Assembly (NCBI GenBank): GCA_019637295.1
Contig: JAHBVX010000001.1
Span: forward strand, 37,501 to 101,500
Reading direction: 5' to 3'
Source of the DNA: Polyangiaceae bacterium
GTDB taxonomy: Bacteria; Myxococcota_A; Polyangia; Polyangiales; Polyangiaceae
DNA: 64,000 nt
Shown: piece after piece, positions 52,591 through 61,772 of the stretch
Position numbering within the stretch: the first letter of the stretch is position 1
Layout of the letters: every line of letters starts with the position of its first letter
Translations under genes and position numbers: made by a program
Notes under the pieces: model-generated
Database searches by the model: none
Told to the model about the DNA's origin: nothing
Seen by the model: the letters and a program-made list of their open reading frames with translations, nothing else

Positions 52591-52619
52591 TTGTTTCGGT
52601 CCCTTGCTCAAGGTAGATT
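52591..52619 (+). promoter_or_regulatory. Sigma-70-like promoter of the 52638 lipoprotein
   Basis: TTGTTT (52591-52596) and TAGATT (52614-52619) are separated by exactly 17 nt, 18 nt before ATG 52638. An imperfect inverted repeat (arms near 52556-52563 and 52582-52592) lies just upstream and could terminate vapBC. Otherwise the 237-bp gap holds nothing recognisable. Confidence 0.55.
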
Positions 52620-52637
52620 GACCCGGGGGCGCCCCTC

Positions 52638-53798
52638 ATGCGCTGGCACACGGTAATCTTCACTCTGCTCGTCGGGACGATGCCTGCGTCCTGTGCGCTG
52701 CTGCTCGACTTCGAGGAGCTGCAGGGCGGGGCCGCGAGCGGTGATGGTGGCACCACCCTGCCGCTCGAGCAGCTGGCCTCGGCGTACGCCAAGGCGCAGT
52801 GTAGCAGGGTAGCCCGATGCTTCGGCGCGCTGTCCAAGGCTGCGCTCGGCGACGAGGACTGCGCGGAGTACATGGAGAAGGTGATCGGACAGAGCGTGTT
52901 CGCCTCGCTGGGTACCCTCGACCCGGCCCGCTTCGTGTATCACCCGGACAAGGCGCCGGCGTGCCTGGCGGCCATAGAGGCGGCGGACTGCGACGTCATG
53001 TTCCCCATCCCGCAGGCTTGCGACGCGGCCATCGAGGGGCTCGTCGCGGCCGGTGGCGAGTGCACCCACCCCAAGGAGTGCCAAGGGGGACTGTACTGCG
53101 ACGTGAGCCAGGGCACGTGCCCAGGGACGTGTATGGCGCGGCCGGGCGAGGGGCAACCCTGCGCCGACGGGCTGTGCGCCAAGGGCCTGCAGTGCGAGAC
53201 GATCATCGACTCCGTGACCTCGCAGCCGTCGGACGTGTGTCTGGCTCCCGCGTCTGCGCAGCAGCCGTGCGATGGCGGCAGCTACGGGGGCTGCCGGGTG
53301 GACATGTTCTGTCTGGGCAAGAACGCGACCACGCCCGGGAAGTGCATCCCGATCGCGAACCTGTTCGTCGTGACCGATGGGCTGGCCTGCAACTGGACCG
53401 AGGGCTCGCTGTGTGGGCCGGGGCTGCACTGCGGGCTCACGGATGGCACCACGCTCGCGGGTACGTGTCAGGGCCCGGCAACCTCGGGCGGAGCCTGTAC
53501 GGCGTCGCTGCCGGACATGTGCCCCGCCGGCGAGTTCTGCGACGTGATCATCGGGCTGGGGGGGATTTGCAGCAAGCTGCCGGTGGGGGGCCAACCGTGT
53601 ACGCGGTTCGGTCTGAAGGCGCTGTGTCGCAAGGGAAACCGCTGCCTCGGCCGAGACGAGGCGGACCCGCTGAACACCCCGGGCACCTGCTTCGGTATCG
53701 TGGGGCTGACGGACGCCTGCACGCAGGACGCGCTGTGCTACAGCGGGCACTGCGACAACGACACCTGCGCGACGCCCAACTACTGCGAGCTGCCTTGA
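52638..53798 (+). CDS. Cys-rich lipoprotein (Dickkopf-like modules)
   Basis: A 386-residue lipoprotein. The signal runs 'VIFTLLVGTMPASC'. Residues 45-130 form a helical domain with two Cys pairs ('AQCSRVARCFGALSKAAL', 'ACLAAIEAADCD'). From about 135 on there are repeated modules of the type G-x-x-C-x-x-G-L-x-C-x...G-x-C ('GGECTHPKECQGGLYCD', 'GQPCADGLCAKGLQCE', 'GGACTASLPDMCPAGEFCD'), the widespread bacterial Dickkopf-N-like repeat. No catalytic residues are seen. It is a probable surface protein. The last base is 1 bp from the convergent ABC gene. Confidence 0.85.
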   Translation: MRWHTVIFTLLVGTMPASCALLLDFEELQGGAASGDGGTTLPLEQLASAYAKAQCSRVARCFGALSKAALGDEDCAEYMEKVIGQSVFASLGTLDPARFVYHPDKAPACLAAIEAADCDVMFPIPQACDAAIEGLVAAGGECTHPKECQGGLYCDVSQGTCPGTCMARPGEGQPCADGLCAKGLQCETIIDSVTSQPSDVCLAPASAQQPCDGGSYGGCRVDMFCLGKNATTPGKCIPIANLFVVTDGLACNWTEGSLCGPGLHCGLTDGTTLAGTCQGPATSGGACTASLPDMCPAGEFCDVIIGLGGICSKLPVGGQPCTRFGLKALCRKGNRCLGRDEADPLNTPGTCFGIVGLTDACTQDALCYSGHCDNDTCATPNYCELP

Positions 53799-53799
53799 G

Positions 53800-55575
53800 C
53801 TACGCCGCTTGGTGCGTGCGCTCGCCGGTCTGGACGCGCCAGAGCGCGGCGTAGCGCTCACCTTGCTGGCAGAGCTCGTCGTGAGTGCCGCTCTCGACGA
53901 CCCTGCCGCGGTCGAGGACCCAGATGCGGTCCGCGTGGCGCACCGTGGACAGGCGATGCGCGATCAGGATCACCGTGCGTCCTCGGCTCACGACCTCGAG
54001 GGAGCGCTGGATGGCCGCCTCGGTCTCGTTGTCCACGGCGCTGGTGGCCTCGTCGAGCACTAGCAGCGGAGGGTCCCGCAGCAACGCCCGCGCGATGGAC
54101 AGGCGCTGTCGCTGCCCGCCGGAGAGCTTCTGCCCGCGCTCGCCGACCTCCGTGTCGTAGCCCTGCGGCAGCGCGAGGATGAACTCGTGGGCCTCGGCCA
54201 AGCGCGCAGCGCGCTCGACGTCCTCGTTGCTCGCGTCGGGCTTGCCGTACGCGAGGTTCTCTCGCACCGTGCCTTGGAACAAGAACACGTCCTGCCCGAC
54301 GTAGCCGATGGCGCCGCGCAGCGCGTGGAAGCCGAGCTCCCGCACGTCGACACCGTCCACGGTGACGCGCCCCTCGGTGACGTCGTACAAGCGCAAGAGC
54401 AGCTTCACGATGGTGGACTTGCCCGCGCCGGTGGCGCCCACGATGGCGTGGGTCTCGCCCGCGCCCACGCGCAGGTTGAAGCCCTCGAGCACGTTCGGGC
54501 CGGACTGATACGCGAACGACACGCCATCGAAGGCGACCGCGCCCGCCCGCGGCTCGGGCAGCTCGCGGTCTCCGGCGCGGATCGTGGGGCGCACGTCCAG
54601 GAGATCCAGGATGCGCTGGGTGGAGGCCATGGCGCGCTGGTAGAGATCGAGCGTCTCGCCCAGGCGCGTGAGCGGCCACAGCAGGCGCTGCGTCATGTAC
54701 ACCAGCACCGAGAACATGCCCACCTCGAGCTCGCCCGCCAGGGTCGCGCGCCCACCGATCAAGAGCGTGAGGGTGAAGCCCGCCAAGATCGCCAGGCGAA
54801 TGATGGGCACGAACGCCGACGAGAAGCGGATGGCGTCGCGGTTCGCCAGGCGGTAGCGATCCGACACGGTGGCCACGCGCCCCCGTTCGCGAGCCTCCGC
54901 CGAGAACGCCCGGATGGTAAGGATGCCCGAGAGGTTGTTGGCCAAGAGCGCGGACACGTCGCCCGCGGCGTCGCGAACCTTGCGATAGAACGGCGCGAGG
55001 CGCCGCTGATAGCGGATGGAGCCCCACACGATCAGCGGGATGGGCAGGAACGCGACGACGCCAAGCACCGGCGCCGCGGTGAAGAACACCGCGCCCACGA
55101 ACAGCACGTTCACGCTGGTACGCAGCAGGTCCGCCGCGCCCACGTCGAGGAAGCGCTCGAGCTGGTTGACGTCGTCGTTCAAGACGGCGAGCAGGCCACC
55201 CGTCGAGCGATCCTCGAACCAGGCCAGTTCGAGGGACTGGACGTGACCGTAAGCGTCGAGGCGCGCATCGTGCTCGATGGTCTGCGCCAGGTTGCGCCAG
55301 AGAATGGCCGCCACGTACTCGGTGAGGGACTCGAGCACCCAGATCGCGAAGTTGATCGCGGCCAGGATCACGAACTGCGTGAACCGGTCCTGCACGCCGA
55401 ACACCTGCCCAACGAGGGAGTGTTCGGCGCGGACGACCACGTCCACCGCGGCGCCGATGACCAGCTCCGGCAGCACGTCGAACAGCTTGTTCAGGATGGT
55501 GAAGATCGACGCGGCGACGATGCGGGGACGGTGGGGAGCGGCGTAGCGCCAGAGCCTGCCGAGCGGTGTGGGCAT
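53800..55575 (-). CDS. ABC exporter (fused permease and ATPase)
   Basis: A 591-residue half-transporter. The N-terminal ~330 residues carry six membrane segments of the type-1 exporter (MsbA-like) fold. The ATPase follows with Walker A 'GATGAGKST', Q-loop 'YVGQDVFLF', signature '[16 protein letters not shown]', Walker B '[12 protein letters not shown]' and H-loop 'IAHRLSTV'. It works as a homodimer or with a second half not seen here. The substrate could be a lipid, drug or peptide. TATAGT ends 10 nt before ATG 55575. It is divergent from the TerB-like gene 71 bp away. Confidence 0.94.
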   Translation of the reverse strand: MPTPLGRLWRYAAPHRPRIVAASIFTILNKLFDVLPELVIGAAVDVVVRAEHSLVGQVFGVQDRFTQFVILAAINFAIWVLESLTEYVAAILWRNLAQTIEHDARLDAYGHVQSLELAWFEDRSTGGLLAVLNDDVNQLERFLDVGAADLLRTSVNVLFVGAVFFTAAPVLGVVAFLPIPLIVWGSIRYQRRLAPFYRKVRDAAGDVSALLANNLSGILTIRAFSAEARERGRVATVSDRYRLANRDAIRFSSAFVPIIRLAILAGFTLTLLIGGRATLAGELEVGMFSVLVYMTQRLLWPLTRLGETLDLYQRAMASTQRILDLLDVRPTIRAGDRELPEPRAGAVAFDGVSFAYQSGPNVLEGFNLRVGAGETHAIVGATGAGKSTIVKLLLRLYDVTEGRVTVDGVDVRELGFHALRGAIGYVGQDVFLFQGTVRENLAYGKPDASNEDVERAARLAEAHEFILALPQGYDTEVGERGQKLSGGQRQRLSIARALLRDPPLLVLDEATSAVDNETEAAIQRSLEVVSRGRTVILIAHRLSTVRHADRIWVLDRGRVVESGTHDELCQQGERYAALWRVQTGERTHQAA

Positions 55576-55646
55576 GAGGAGCGGGACTATACGAGGCTCC
55601 CGGTCGCCGTGGATCCCGCGTCACGCGTCGGGTATGGTGCCGAGCG

Positions 55647-56033
55647 ATGACACCCAGTGAGAAGACCATCGTGAGATCGCTGGTTGCCGTGGCGTGGGCC
55701 GACGGCACCGTGAAGACGCCCGAGCAGAGCTTGATTGATGGCCTGCTGTGGGCGTTCGGCGCCAGCGACGAGGACGAGGCGGAGCTGCGCGAGTACGCCT
55801 CGAAGAAGCGCACCCTCGACGACGACCTCGAGGTCGGCGCCCTGAGCCCGTCGGAACGCGAGCTGCTGCTCGCCCACGCGGCGCTGCTCACGCACGCCGA
55901 CGGCAAGCAGACCAAGGCCGAGGAGAAGCTGCTCGCCAAGCTCGTGGGCAAGCTCGGGATCACCGACGCCGACGCGAAGCCGATCATCGCGACCGCTCGC
56001 GACCGCGCGCAGAAGCTCGCCCAGCGGGTGTGA
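55647..56033 (+). CDS. TerB-like acidic helical protein
   Basis: A 128-residue, mostly helical, Asp/Glu-rich protein. 'SLVAVAWADGTVKTPEQSLI' and 'ALLTHADGKQTKAEEKLLAK' are the two A-D-G repeats typical of the TerB/DUF533 fold, which binds metal through acidic residues between helices. Roles range from tellurite resistance to membrane-stress signalling; none is indicated here. TATGGT ends 8 nt before the ATG, suggesting a leaderless mRNA. No other ter genes are nearby. Confidence 0.82.
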   Translation: MTPSEKTIVRSLVAVAWADGTVKTPEQSLIDGLLWAFGASDEDEAELREYASKKRTLDDDLEVGALSPSERELLLAHAALLTHADGKQTKAEEKLLAKLVGKLGITDADAKPIIATARDRAQKLAQRV

Positions 56034-56068
56034 GGAGCGGGGCAAGTCGGGCGTCGAGTCGCTGGTGG

Positions 56069-56476
56069 CTAGTGTCCCGAGGGCGAAAAGAACGATCTCT
56101 CCAGAAACCGCAGACCCGCCAGGATCTGGTCGACGCGCGCGCCGGATAGCGAGCCGACTCGCGCGCCTAGCCGAGTCTTGTCGACGGACGCGATCTGAGA
56201 CACCACGACGACGCTCCGCTTCGGGAGACCGCCTTCGCCAGGCTCGAGCAGCACATTCCCGGGTTCGTGAGCTTTCTTCGCGTTCGTCGTCAGCGCACAC
56301 ACGACCACCGTCGCGATGCGCGAGTGGTTGAACAGGTCATCTTGCACCACGACATGCGGGTGCGCCGGGCCCGACTCCGCCTCGGACGAGTCCTCCGGCG
56401 CAATCCAGAAGATGTCGCCGCGGTTGATCGCAACAACCCGCGAGTCCGTCACTGTGCGTCGATCCTCCGGCAACAT
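56069..56476 (-). CDS. PemK/MazF-family toxin without visible antitoxin
   Basis: Up to 135 residues. 'INRGDIFWIAPEDSS' and 'HPHVVVQDDLFN' then 'ATVVVCALTTN' match the MazF/PemK beta-barrel, an mRNA interferase; 'RGDIFW' and the S/T-N at the end of strand 4 are the expected active-site neighbourhood. Two starts are possible: ATG 56476, or GTG 56452, which has a GGAGGA 10 nt upstream. No antitoxin gene lies on either side (82 bp to the FHA gene upstream, a convergent TerB-like gene downstream). It may be solitary, inactive as a toxin, or controlled in trans. Confidence 0.8.
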   Translation of the reverse strand: MLPEDRRTVTDSRVVAINRGDIFWIAPEDSSEAESGPAHPHVVVQDDLFNHSRIATVVVCALTTNAKKAHEPGNVLLEPGEGGLPKRSVVVVSQIASVDKTRLGARVGSLSGARVDQILAGLRFLERSFFSPSGH

Positions 56477-56557
56477 TAGCGGATGCGGCGCCCCACGACA
56501 ATGTGGCGACGGGTGCGCTCGGGCGCTAGGGCGCCCCCCGCGCCCGGAGCGCAGGTC

Positions 56558-57424
56558 TCAGTCGCTGAGCAACCGCGCCCAGACCGCCGAGAAACACTCG
56601 GCCAGCGGCCAAGCGACGGCGTCCGCGGTGCCGGCTCGCTCGAGCCACACGATGGCTCGAACGCGACGGTGTGCCACGAACGGTACCGCCGCGGTCATGA
56701 CCGGTTGCCAGACGCGATACGCCGCCGTGCCCGTGCGCGTGCGGAGTCCGAGCTGCCCAGTGCCCAGAGCCTCCGCGATCAACGCGGCGTCCGGCACGAG
56801 GGATTCGGCGACGCCGCGCCGCCGCTCCGTCAAGAGCGGAGCCGGGGACTCTGCGGGCAGATACAGGGCCCCGCCATCCGCGTCGGTCAGATCCAGCATG
56901 CCCGTCAGCGCAGCCTGTGCGAACGCCGGCCCCGGCGAGGCGACGAGCACATGCGTCAGTGCCGCTACCAAGCGCTCGTGAACGGCCACCCGCTCGGCGA
57001 GCTCGCGCCCGAGGCCTCGCGACGATGGCTCGGCGTCCCGCGGCAGTATCAGCGTCTGCTCCTTTCCGCCATCGGCGGCTCGGTCCTTGCCCGCGAGCAA
57101 CCGGGCCGGGCTCGCGAGGGGTACCCGCGCCATCGCCTCGCCGAGATCGCTGAACACGAGCAGCGTCGAGCCGACGGTGATCTCGTCCAGGTGGTGCAGC
57201 GCTTGCTCTCCGCTGACGCGCACGGAGTTGATCCAGGTGCCGTTCAAGGAACCGAGATCGATGAGCACCCAGCCGGAGGCTCGCTGCTCGATGCGACAGT
57301 GCTTGCCCGAGACCAGCGGGTCCAACACCTGTACGTCGCTGTCTGGGCGCCGACCCAAGACATTGGACTGCGAGAGCGAGAGGAACACGTCGCCGTCCGG
57401 GGACGGCATGACCAGGCGTGGCAC
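56558..57424 (-). CDS. FHA domain - GAF-like domain protein
   Basis: A 288-residue cytosolic protein. Residues 15-95 are a forkhead-associated domain ('VLGRRPDSDVQVLDPLVSGK', 'RIEQRASGWVLIDLGSLNGT'), which binds phosphothreonine peptides. Residues 130-285 resemble a GAF sensory domain ('LVAALTHVLVASPGPAFAQ', 'GGALYLPAES', 'RVRAIVWLER'). It may couple Ser/Thr kinase signalling, abundant in myxobacteria, to a ligand. GTG 57424 has TACGCT ending 7 nt before it. No kinase gene is adjacent. Confidence 0.86.
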   Translation of the reverse strand: MPRLVMPSPDGDVFLSLSQSNVLGRRPDSDVQVLDPLVSGKHCRIEQRASGWVLIDLGSLNGTWINSVRVSGEQALHHLDEITVGSTLLVFSDLGEAMARVPLASPARLLAGKDRAADGGKEQTLILPRDAEPSSRGLGRELAERVAVHERLVAALTHVLVASPGPAFAQAALTGMLDLTDADGGALYLPAESPAPLLTERRRGVAESLVPDAALIAEALGTGQLGLRTRTGTAAYRVWQPVMTAAVPFVAHRRVRAIVWLERAGTADAVAWPLAECFSAVWARLLSD

Positions 57425-57620
57425 GGGCTCCAGCGTAGCGCGGGAAGGCTCGACCGCCCTCGACTAGCTAGGGGCGCGCGAGTACCGCCCGCAGCCGAGC
57501 CAGCTGCTCCCTGCACTCGACCACGCCTTGCGAGTCTGCGCGCACGACTGCCGAGCCCGCGTCGAACCCACGAGCGGCGCCGCCACTGAGACCTCAGGTC
57601 GATGTGTTACAGTCTCCCTC

Positions 57621-58316
57621 ATGCGCCGTTTCGCGTCGTCCGTAGGGCTCGTCGTGCTGCTCTGCGGCTGCTCGTCGGACGCCGAGGGCGTCGCGGACAA
57701 CGCACCTGCCACCGGGGGAAGTTCGACGGGCGGCGCGGGCGCTGGGGGGACAGCGGGCGGGAGCGGCGGCGCGTCAGCGGGCAGCGGCGGGTCGATCCTG
57801 GTCGACGGTAGCGCGCCCACCCCGGTCCGTGCGCTGCCGGGGCTCGAGAGCATCGCGTTCTACGAGCGCACTGGTGGCACGGCCCCAACCGAGTACGTAT
57901 TCGACGTCGCGGGCAGCGAGCTGACGGTCCGCCTGGACGATCCGTTGACCGACGGCAGCCACGACATCAAAGGAGCGTCGACCGAGTACTACGACGTCTA
58001 CTACTCGAACGAGGACGGCAGCTTCAACCTGGACGGCAGCTACCTGACCATCTCCGGCGTGTTCGAGAACGCGCTGCCGGCCGGTGGAGGCCTGAACCTC
58101 GCCGAGATCGGACTGCACTTCTCCGACTCCAGCGTGGAATACGGCAACTACGTGGCGAGCTTCGTCGCCCTGGGGGACAACGCCGTCCCCGGCAACGTGC
58201 AGCTGTGCATCGACGGCGATCTCCAGACCCACACGACCATGGGAAACACCGTCGGCGCCACGGACCGACTGCGTCTGACCCTGGGCTTCGAGTCGACCTC
58301 GGGTCCGCCTCGCTGA
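57621..58316 (+). CDS. Lipoprotein with Gly-rich linker, unknown domain
   Basis: A 231-residue lipoprotein from ATG 57621, signal 'SVGLVVLLCGC'. A G/S/A/T linker runs to about residue 60. The ~165-residue C-terminal domain is acidic and Tyr-rich ('STEYYDVYYSNEDGSFNLDG') with beta character and one late Cys ('VQLCIDGD'). I do not recognise it. TACAGT ends 7 nt before the ATG. The 196-bp gap upstream has no intact gene; on the - strand at 57468-57590 a 30-40-codon stretch ('VVECREQLARLRAVLARP' then stop) looks like the C-terminal scrap of a lost gene. Confidence 0.8.
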   Translation: MRRFASSVGLVVLLCGCSSDAEGVADNAPATGGSSTGGAGAGGTAGGSGGASAGSGGSILVDGSAPTPVRALPGLESIAFYERTGGTAPTEYVFDVAGSELTVRLDDPLTDGSHDIKGASTEYYDVYYSNEDGSFNLDGSYLTISGVFENALPAGGGLNLAEIGLHFSDSSVEYGNYVASFVALGDNAVPGNVQLCIDGDLQTHTTMGNTVGATDRLRLTLGFESTSGPPR

Positions 58317-58401
58317 GGGCGCCAGTTCGCGGAGGTGTCAGCCCGGCTGCAAGTCGAGCTTCGATTGATATGCTGCCTGCGGCGGGCAGATGATGTGTTG
58401 T

Positions 58402-58719
58402 CTGCTCCACGAGCGTTCACGCTCTCCGCTAGTTGGAGCAGCTGCCCTGCCCCCGGCGCGAGCGCACCACCGCATAGCCGATCTCCACGGTGCCCGGCTC
58501 CGTGAATGCACCGCCAATCTCGCCCACCACGATGGCGTCCTTCAGCTCGTAGATCACATACGGACCGAGGTCGCTTCCGTTGGCGACCTGCTCGGCGACA
58601 CCTCGCGAGAACTCCGAAGGGTAGTCGTCCGCAACCGGAATGTCCGATGGGCGGCCTCCCTCCAGGAGAGCCGCCGCCGTCGCCGTCGTCATCCGTTCAA
58701 GTCGAACGCCCATTGGCAT
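58402..58719 (-). pseudogene. Broken GNAT acetyltransferase
   Basis: From ATG 58719 the frame reads 'MPMGVRLERMTTATAAALLE' and continues through 'VVGEIGGAFTEPGTVEIGYA' to 'VVRSRRGQG', the acetyl-CoA-binding turn of GNAT enzymes. It then hits a stop at 58429-58431. In the next frame 'QLLQLAESVNARGADN' continues the expected helix (58444 to about 58402). After that homology ends. So the gene has a frameshift at the R-x-x-G-x-G/A motif and is truncated. Starts upstream of 58719 give only low-complexity Arg-rich sequence. It is probably non-functional. Confidence 0.6.
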
Positions 58720-58821
58720 TCTGTACCATCGCGGGCCGAGGCGCGTCGACCGTCGACCGCTACCTGGCGCTGGGTCACCCCCGTCGCGGGCATCGCGCGA
58801 GAGATGGCACCCTAGCTCTCG

Positions 58822-59040
58822 ATGTCCGTCCCACCGCGCGCCACCGACCTCGGCTCGCTGCAGCTGCTCGAGCTCTCGCCCGGCGAGGGTTTCGGCGACC
58901 GAAGCAGCTGCACGGTGCGGGACGAGCTCACCTTCGAACCGCGCTTCGCTGGCCTGCTCGTGTACCGAATCGTGCGCGCGTTCTTCAGTCATCGTCATCG
59001 GATGTTGGCGCGACACCACGGGTGGCGTGACCCAGCGTGA
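58822..59040 (+). pseudogene. Fragment of an SRPBCC-type protein
   Basis: The 72-residue frame starts 'MSVPPRATDLGSLQLLELSP' and continues into 'VRDELTFEPRFAGLLVYRIV' and 'RAFFSHRHRML', which resembles the C-terminal half of SRPBCC (START-like) ligand-binding proteins; the N-terminal half is missing. It overlaps the 3' end of the DUF2071 gene on the other strand. A remnant is more likely than a functional small protein. Confidence 0.4.
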
Positions 59041-59734
59041 ACAGCTCGACGTCTACACCCGGCGAGTAGTGCACGATCGGCGGCGGTCCCTCGGCCGGGA
59101 TGCCCGCGCTCGCCACCAGGCTGTCCTCGAGCTCGAGCACCGTCGCGGCGTGGACTGGGTACGGGACGTGGTAGACCTGCCCAGAGAGCAGACGTCCGCC
59201 GCGCTCGAGGTGGAGCAGGTAGCGCTCCACCAGGAAGTGCTGAAAGCTGCCCGGTTCGCTCGGACCCAGCGCGTCCCCAACACGGTACGACACCCGCAGA
59301 CGGGCGGCGCTGCCTGCGCGCTCGACGCCGTAGTGGATCGTCTCGCCGTCCTCACGCAAGGACATGCGAGCGTAGAAGTAGGGCAAACCCCAGCCCGCCC
59401 GCGCGACCTGGACCGCGATGCGGCTCGCCGCGTCCAAGCTGAAGAAGTACACGCCGGGATCACGACCATCGACGTGGACGTAGGTGCGCACGTTGGTCTC
59501 CAAGAAGTCGAACGCGAGCGCCTCGGGAGCCCATCGCGGCCGGACCCCCTCCATCGCGAAGGGCACGAGCCCTACGTACGCTCGGCCCTCGAAGGTGTCG
59601 ATCTCGAGGGAGGCGGGGACGAGAGGACGCAAGACCTCGACTGAGACTGGCCAGTGCATGAACAGCAGCGAGCGCCAGCGCTGGAAGCCTCGCGCCGCAC
59701 CTCGAGGGCGACGCGTCGGCGCGATTCGGTCCAT
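58985..59734 (-). CDS. DUF2071 (YqjF-like) protein
   Basis: A 249-residue protein. 'FMHWPVSVEVLRPLVPASLE' with 'GRAYVGLVPFAMEGVRP' at the N-terminus and 'ETNVRTYVHVDGRDPGVYFF' are the DUF2071 signatures; the family adopts an acetoacetate-decarboxylase-like beta-barrel. The C-terminal part is complete ('GVDVELFTLGHA'), and the tail is acidic (S-D-D-D-D). Its biochemical role is unknown. It is the only intact gene in the 58317-60347 decay zone, and its end overlaps the SRPBCC-like remnant. Confidence 0.85.
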   Translation of the reverse strand: MDRIAPTRRPRGAARGFQRWRSLLFMHWPVSVEVLRPLVPASLEIDTFEGRAYVGLVPFAMEGVRPRWAPEALAFDFLETNVRTYVHVDGRDPGVYFFSLDAASRIAVQVARAGWGLPYFYARMSLREDGETIHYGVERAGSAARLRVSYRVGDALGPSEPGSFQHFLVERYLLHLERGGRLLSGQVYHVPYPVHAATVLELEDSLVASAGIPAEGPPPIVHYSPGVDVELFTLGHATRGVAPTSDDDD

Positions 59735-60126
59735 CCCCGGAGCCTCGCACTAACTTCGGGGCTCGCGCTAGCCGGTGTCGCCGCCCTCGCCAGCTGCGAC
59801 GCTTGGCCATGATGATGCGCTGCCCCGCCTCGAGCACGAGATCTGCGGGCGGATAGCCGGTCGCGTGCAGGCCGACCCCCTTCATTCCACCTGGACGCTC
59901 ACCGAGACGCCCTGCGAAGACGAGCTCGACCCGCAGACTGGCGAGCGCTGTCGCCTTGTCGGTGGTTCGCCGGGCTATCTGGGCCGCAAAGTCCCTTCAT
60001 GGGCACATGCTCTACGCATCCTGGCTCGACGAAGTCGCCAACGAGACACGCTTGGTCGAAGTCGATCTCGACCAGCCCAACCTCGAGTGGACCTGCTGGC
60101 CAACGCCGGGTTGGACGGGGATGTGA
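59729..60126 (+). pseudogene. Probable frameshifted lipoprotein remnant
   Basis: Three frames must be joined to read a plausible lipoprotein. A signal-like 'GLALAGVAALASCDAWP' (frame of 59729, no start codon, then two stops at 59798-59803) comes first. Then come 'LHSTWTLTETPCEDELDPQT' and 'GERCRLVGGSPGYLGRK' in the frame of 59775. Last is 'MLYASWLDEVANETRLVEVD' and 'LDQPNLEWTCWPTPGWTGM' with a stop in the frame of 60001. Two +1 shifts would explain it. The remaining DNA to 60347 holds nothing recognisable on either strand. This reading is tentative. Confidence 0.35.
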
Positions 60127-60347
60127 CCCACCAGCGCACCAGCCTGGCGCCGCTCGCGCTGTCCCACCTCGCATCAACACCACCGAAGCCCCGCTGTAGC
60201 GCCTGTGCGGGGTTTGCGCCATGCACGGCTTGCTCGCTGCGCGAGCCGGTTCTGCGTGGCTACGGCGTCGACTCCACATGGACACGCCGCCGGACGCCAG
60301 ACCGAAACGCTGTTCCTCAGCGCGTGGAGCGAAGTGCGGTCAAACGG

Positions 60348-61772
60348 CTACGATCTGCCGGCCGCGGCGCTTCCGCCTCTGCGGAAGGCCTCCTCGTTGA
60401 CCGCAATCCACTCGGACTTGCCGGCGAGACTCCGGCCGAGAGCGGCCAGCAGCGAGGCGGGCTCGAGCAAGCGCAGAGCTTCTTGCAGCGCGCCCAGCGC
60501 GACGACGTTCTTGACCCGCGCGTTGCCGAGCTCCCGAGCGATGGCCGTGCACGGTACCGGCACGACCCGCACGCCGGCGGCCACGTCGGGGACCGTGCGG
60601 ATCACGCTGCTGTCGTAGATCACGAGCCCCCCAGGACGCACCGTCGAGGCGAACTTCTCGAGGCTGGGCGCGTTGAAGGCGACCAGCGCGTGAGGCTCCG
60701 GGGCTCCGGGGGAGAGCACCTCTTCGCGGGCGACGTGCACGTCGGCGTAGGAGGTCCCGCCGCGAGACTCGGGGCCATAGCTCGGGATGTGCGTGGAGTC
60801 GAAGCCCTCGGAGATGGCCGCCTTCGTGAGCAACAGTGCCGCGGTTTGGGCGCCATCGCCACCGGCGCCCGCGAGTTTGATCGAGACGTCGGCCGCGTCG
60901 ATGTGTTCCGGAAAGCCGCGACAGTGACGCGGCGGTGCTGCGTCGCTGGCTCCGATCGCTGCGAGCACGCGCTCGGGTGAGAAGTCCGGCTTGGGCAGCG
61001 TGAACCAAGGTTGCCGTTCTTCGTCCTTGATGACTCCGAGCGGAAAGACCGTCGACAGGACGTCCCGGACGTGCGCTTCCGCTTCCCGAGAGCTCATGCG
61101 CCAGTGGGTGGGGCACTCGCTCAGGATCTCGACGAAGCCAAGGCCCCGGCCCTCGAGCTGGAGTCGCAGCGCCTTCTTGATCGCGTTCTTGCACCGCTTG
61201 CGCTGCTTTTGATCGAACAGCGCGCAGCGCTCGACGTACATCGCGCCGTCGGATTGCGCGATCACCTCGGAGACGCGCATGGGCGCGCCCTGCAGGGGAC
61301 CCCGGCCGTCCTGCGTGGTGGTCGACCACTGCCCGGTGAGCGTCGTCGGCGCCATCTGACCGCCCGTCATGCCGTAGATCGCGTTGTTGACGAACACCAC
61401 GCTGATCGGGATGCCCAGCTGCGCGGCGTGCATGATCTCCGCGAGACCGATGGCGGCCAGATCGCCGTCCCCCTGGTAGCTCACGACGATGGCTTCGGGG
61501 TTGGCCAGCTTGTGGCCGAGCGCTACCGCGGGCGCGCGGCCGTGGGCCGCCTGGGTGTTACCGGTATCGAAGTAGTAGAACAGGAACACGGCGCATCCGA
61601 CGGGAGACACCATGATCGTGCGGTCCTGCACCCCGAGCTCGACCAGCGCCTCGGCGACGAACTTGTGTGCCAGACCGTGTCCGCACCCCGCGCAGTAGTG
61701 CGTGCTGGCTCCCTTCAGGCCCGCGCCACCCGCGTGCCTTGCGAAGTGAGTGTACAAGGCCGATGTGGTCAA
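60348..61772 (-). CDS. 2-oxoacid:ferredoxin oxidoreductase, fused beta (TPP) and gamma subunits
   Basis: A 474-residue fusion. The first ~270 residues are the thiamine-diphosphate beta subunit ('THYCAGCGHGLAHKFVAEAL', 'GDGDLAAIGLAEIMHAAQLG', 'NNAIYGMTGGQMAPTT'). Residues ~290-470 are the gamma subunit ('IKLAGAGGDGAQTAALLLTK', 'SYGPESRGGTSYADV'). With the alpha subunit encoded just upstream it would decarboxylate a 2-oxoacid to an acyl-CoA and reduce ferredoxin; the arrangement is closest to 2-oxoglutarate or branched-chain 2-oxoacid enzymes. The ATG overlaps the alpha stop by 4 bp (ATGA). Substrate is unproven. Confidence 0.93.
   Translation of the reverse strand: MTTSALYTHFARHAGGAGLKGASTHYCAGCGHGLAHKFVAEALVELGVQDRTIMVSPVGCAVFLFYYFDTGNTQAAHGRAPAVALGHKLANPEAIVVSYQGDGDLAAIGLAEIMHAAQLGIPISVVFVNNAIYGMTGGQMAPTTLTGQWSTTTQDGRGPLQGAPMRVSEVIAQSDGAMYVERCALFDQKQRKRCKNAIKKALRLQLEGRGLGFVEILSECPTHWRMSSREAEAHVRDVLSTVFPLGVIKDEERQPWFTLPKPDFSPERVLAAIGASDAAPPRHCRGFPEHIDAADVSIKLAGAGGDGAQTAALLLTKAAISEGFDSTHIPSYGPESRGGTSYADVHVAREEVLSPGAPEPHALVAFNAPSLEKFASTVRPGGLVIYDSSVIRTVPDVAAGVRVVPVPCTAIARELGNARVKNVVALGALQEALRLLEPASLLAALGRSLAGKSEWIAVNEEAFRRGGSAAAGRS

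Noticed and set aside
57468-57590. Small - strand frame ending 'VVECREQLARLRAVLARP'
   Set aside because: It looks protein-like but has no start codon or upstream body; noted as a scrap and not called as a gene.
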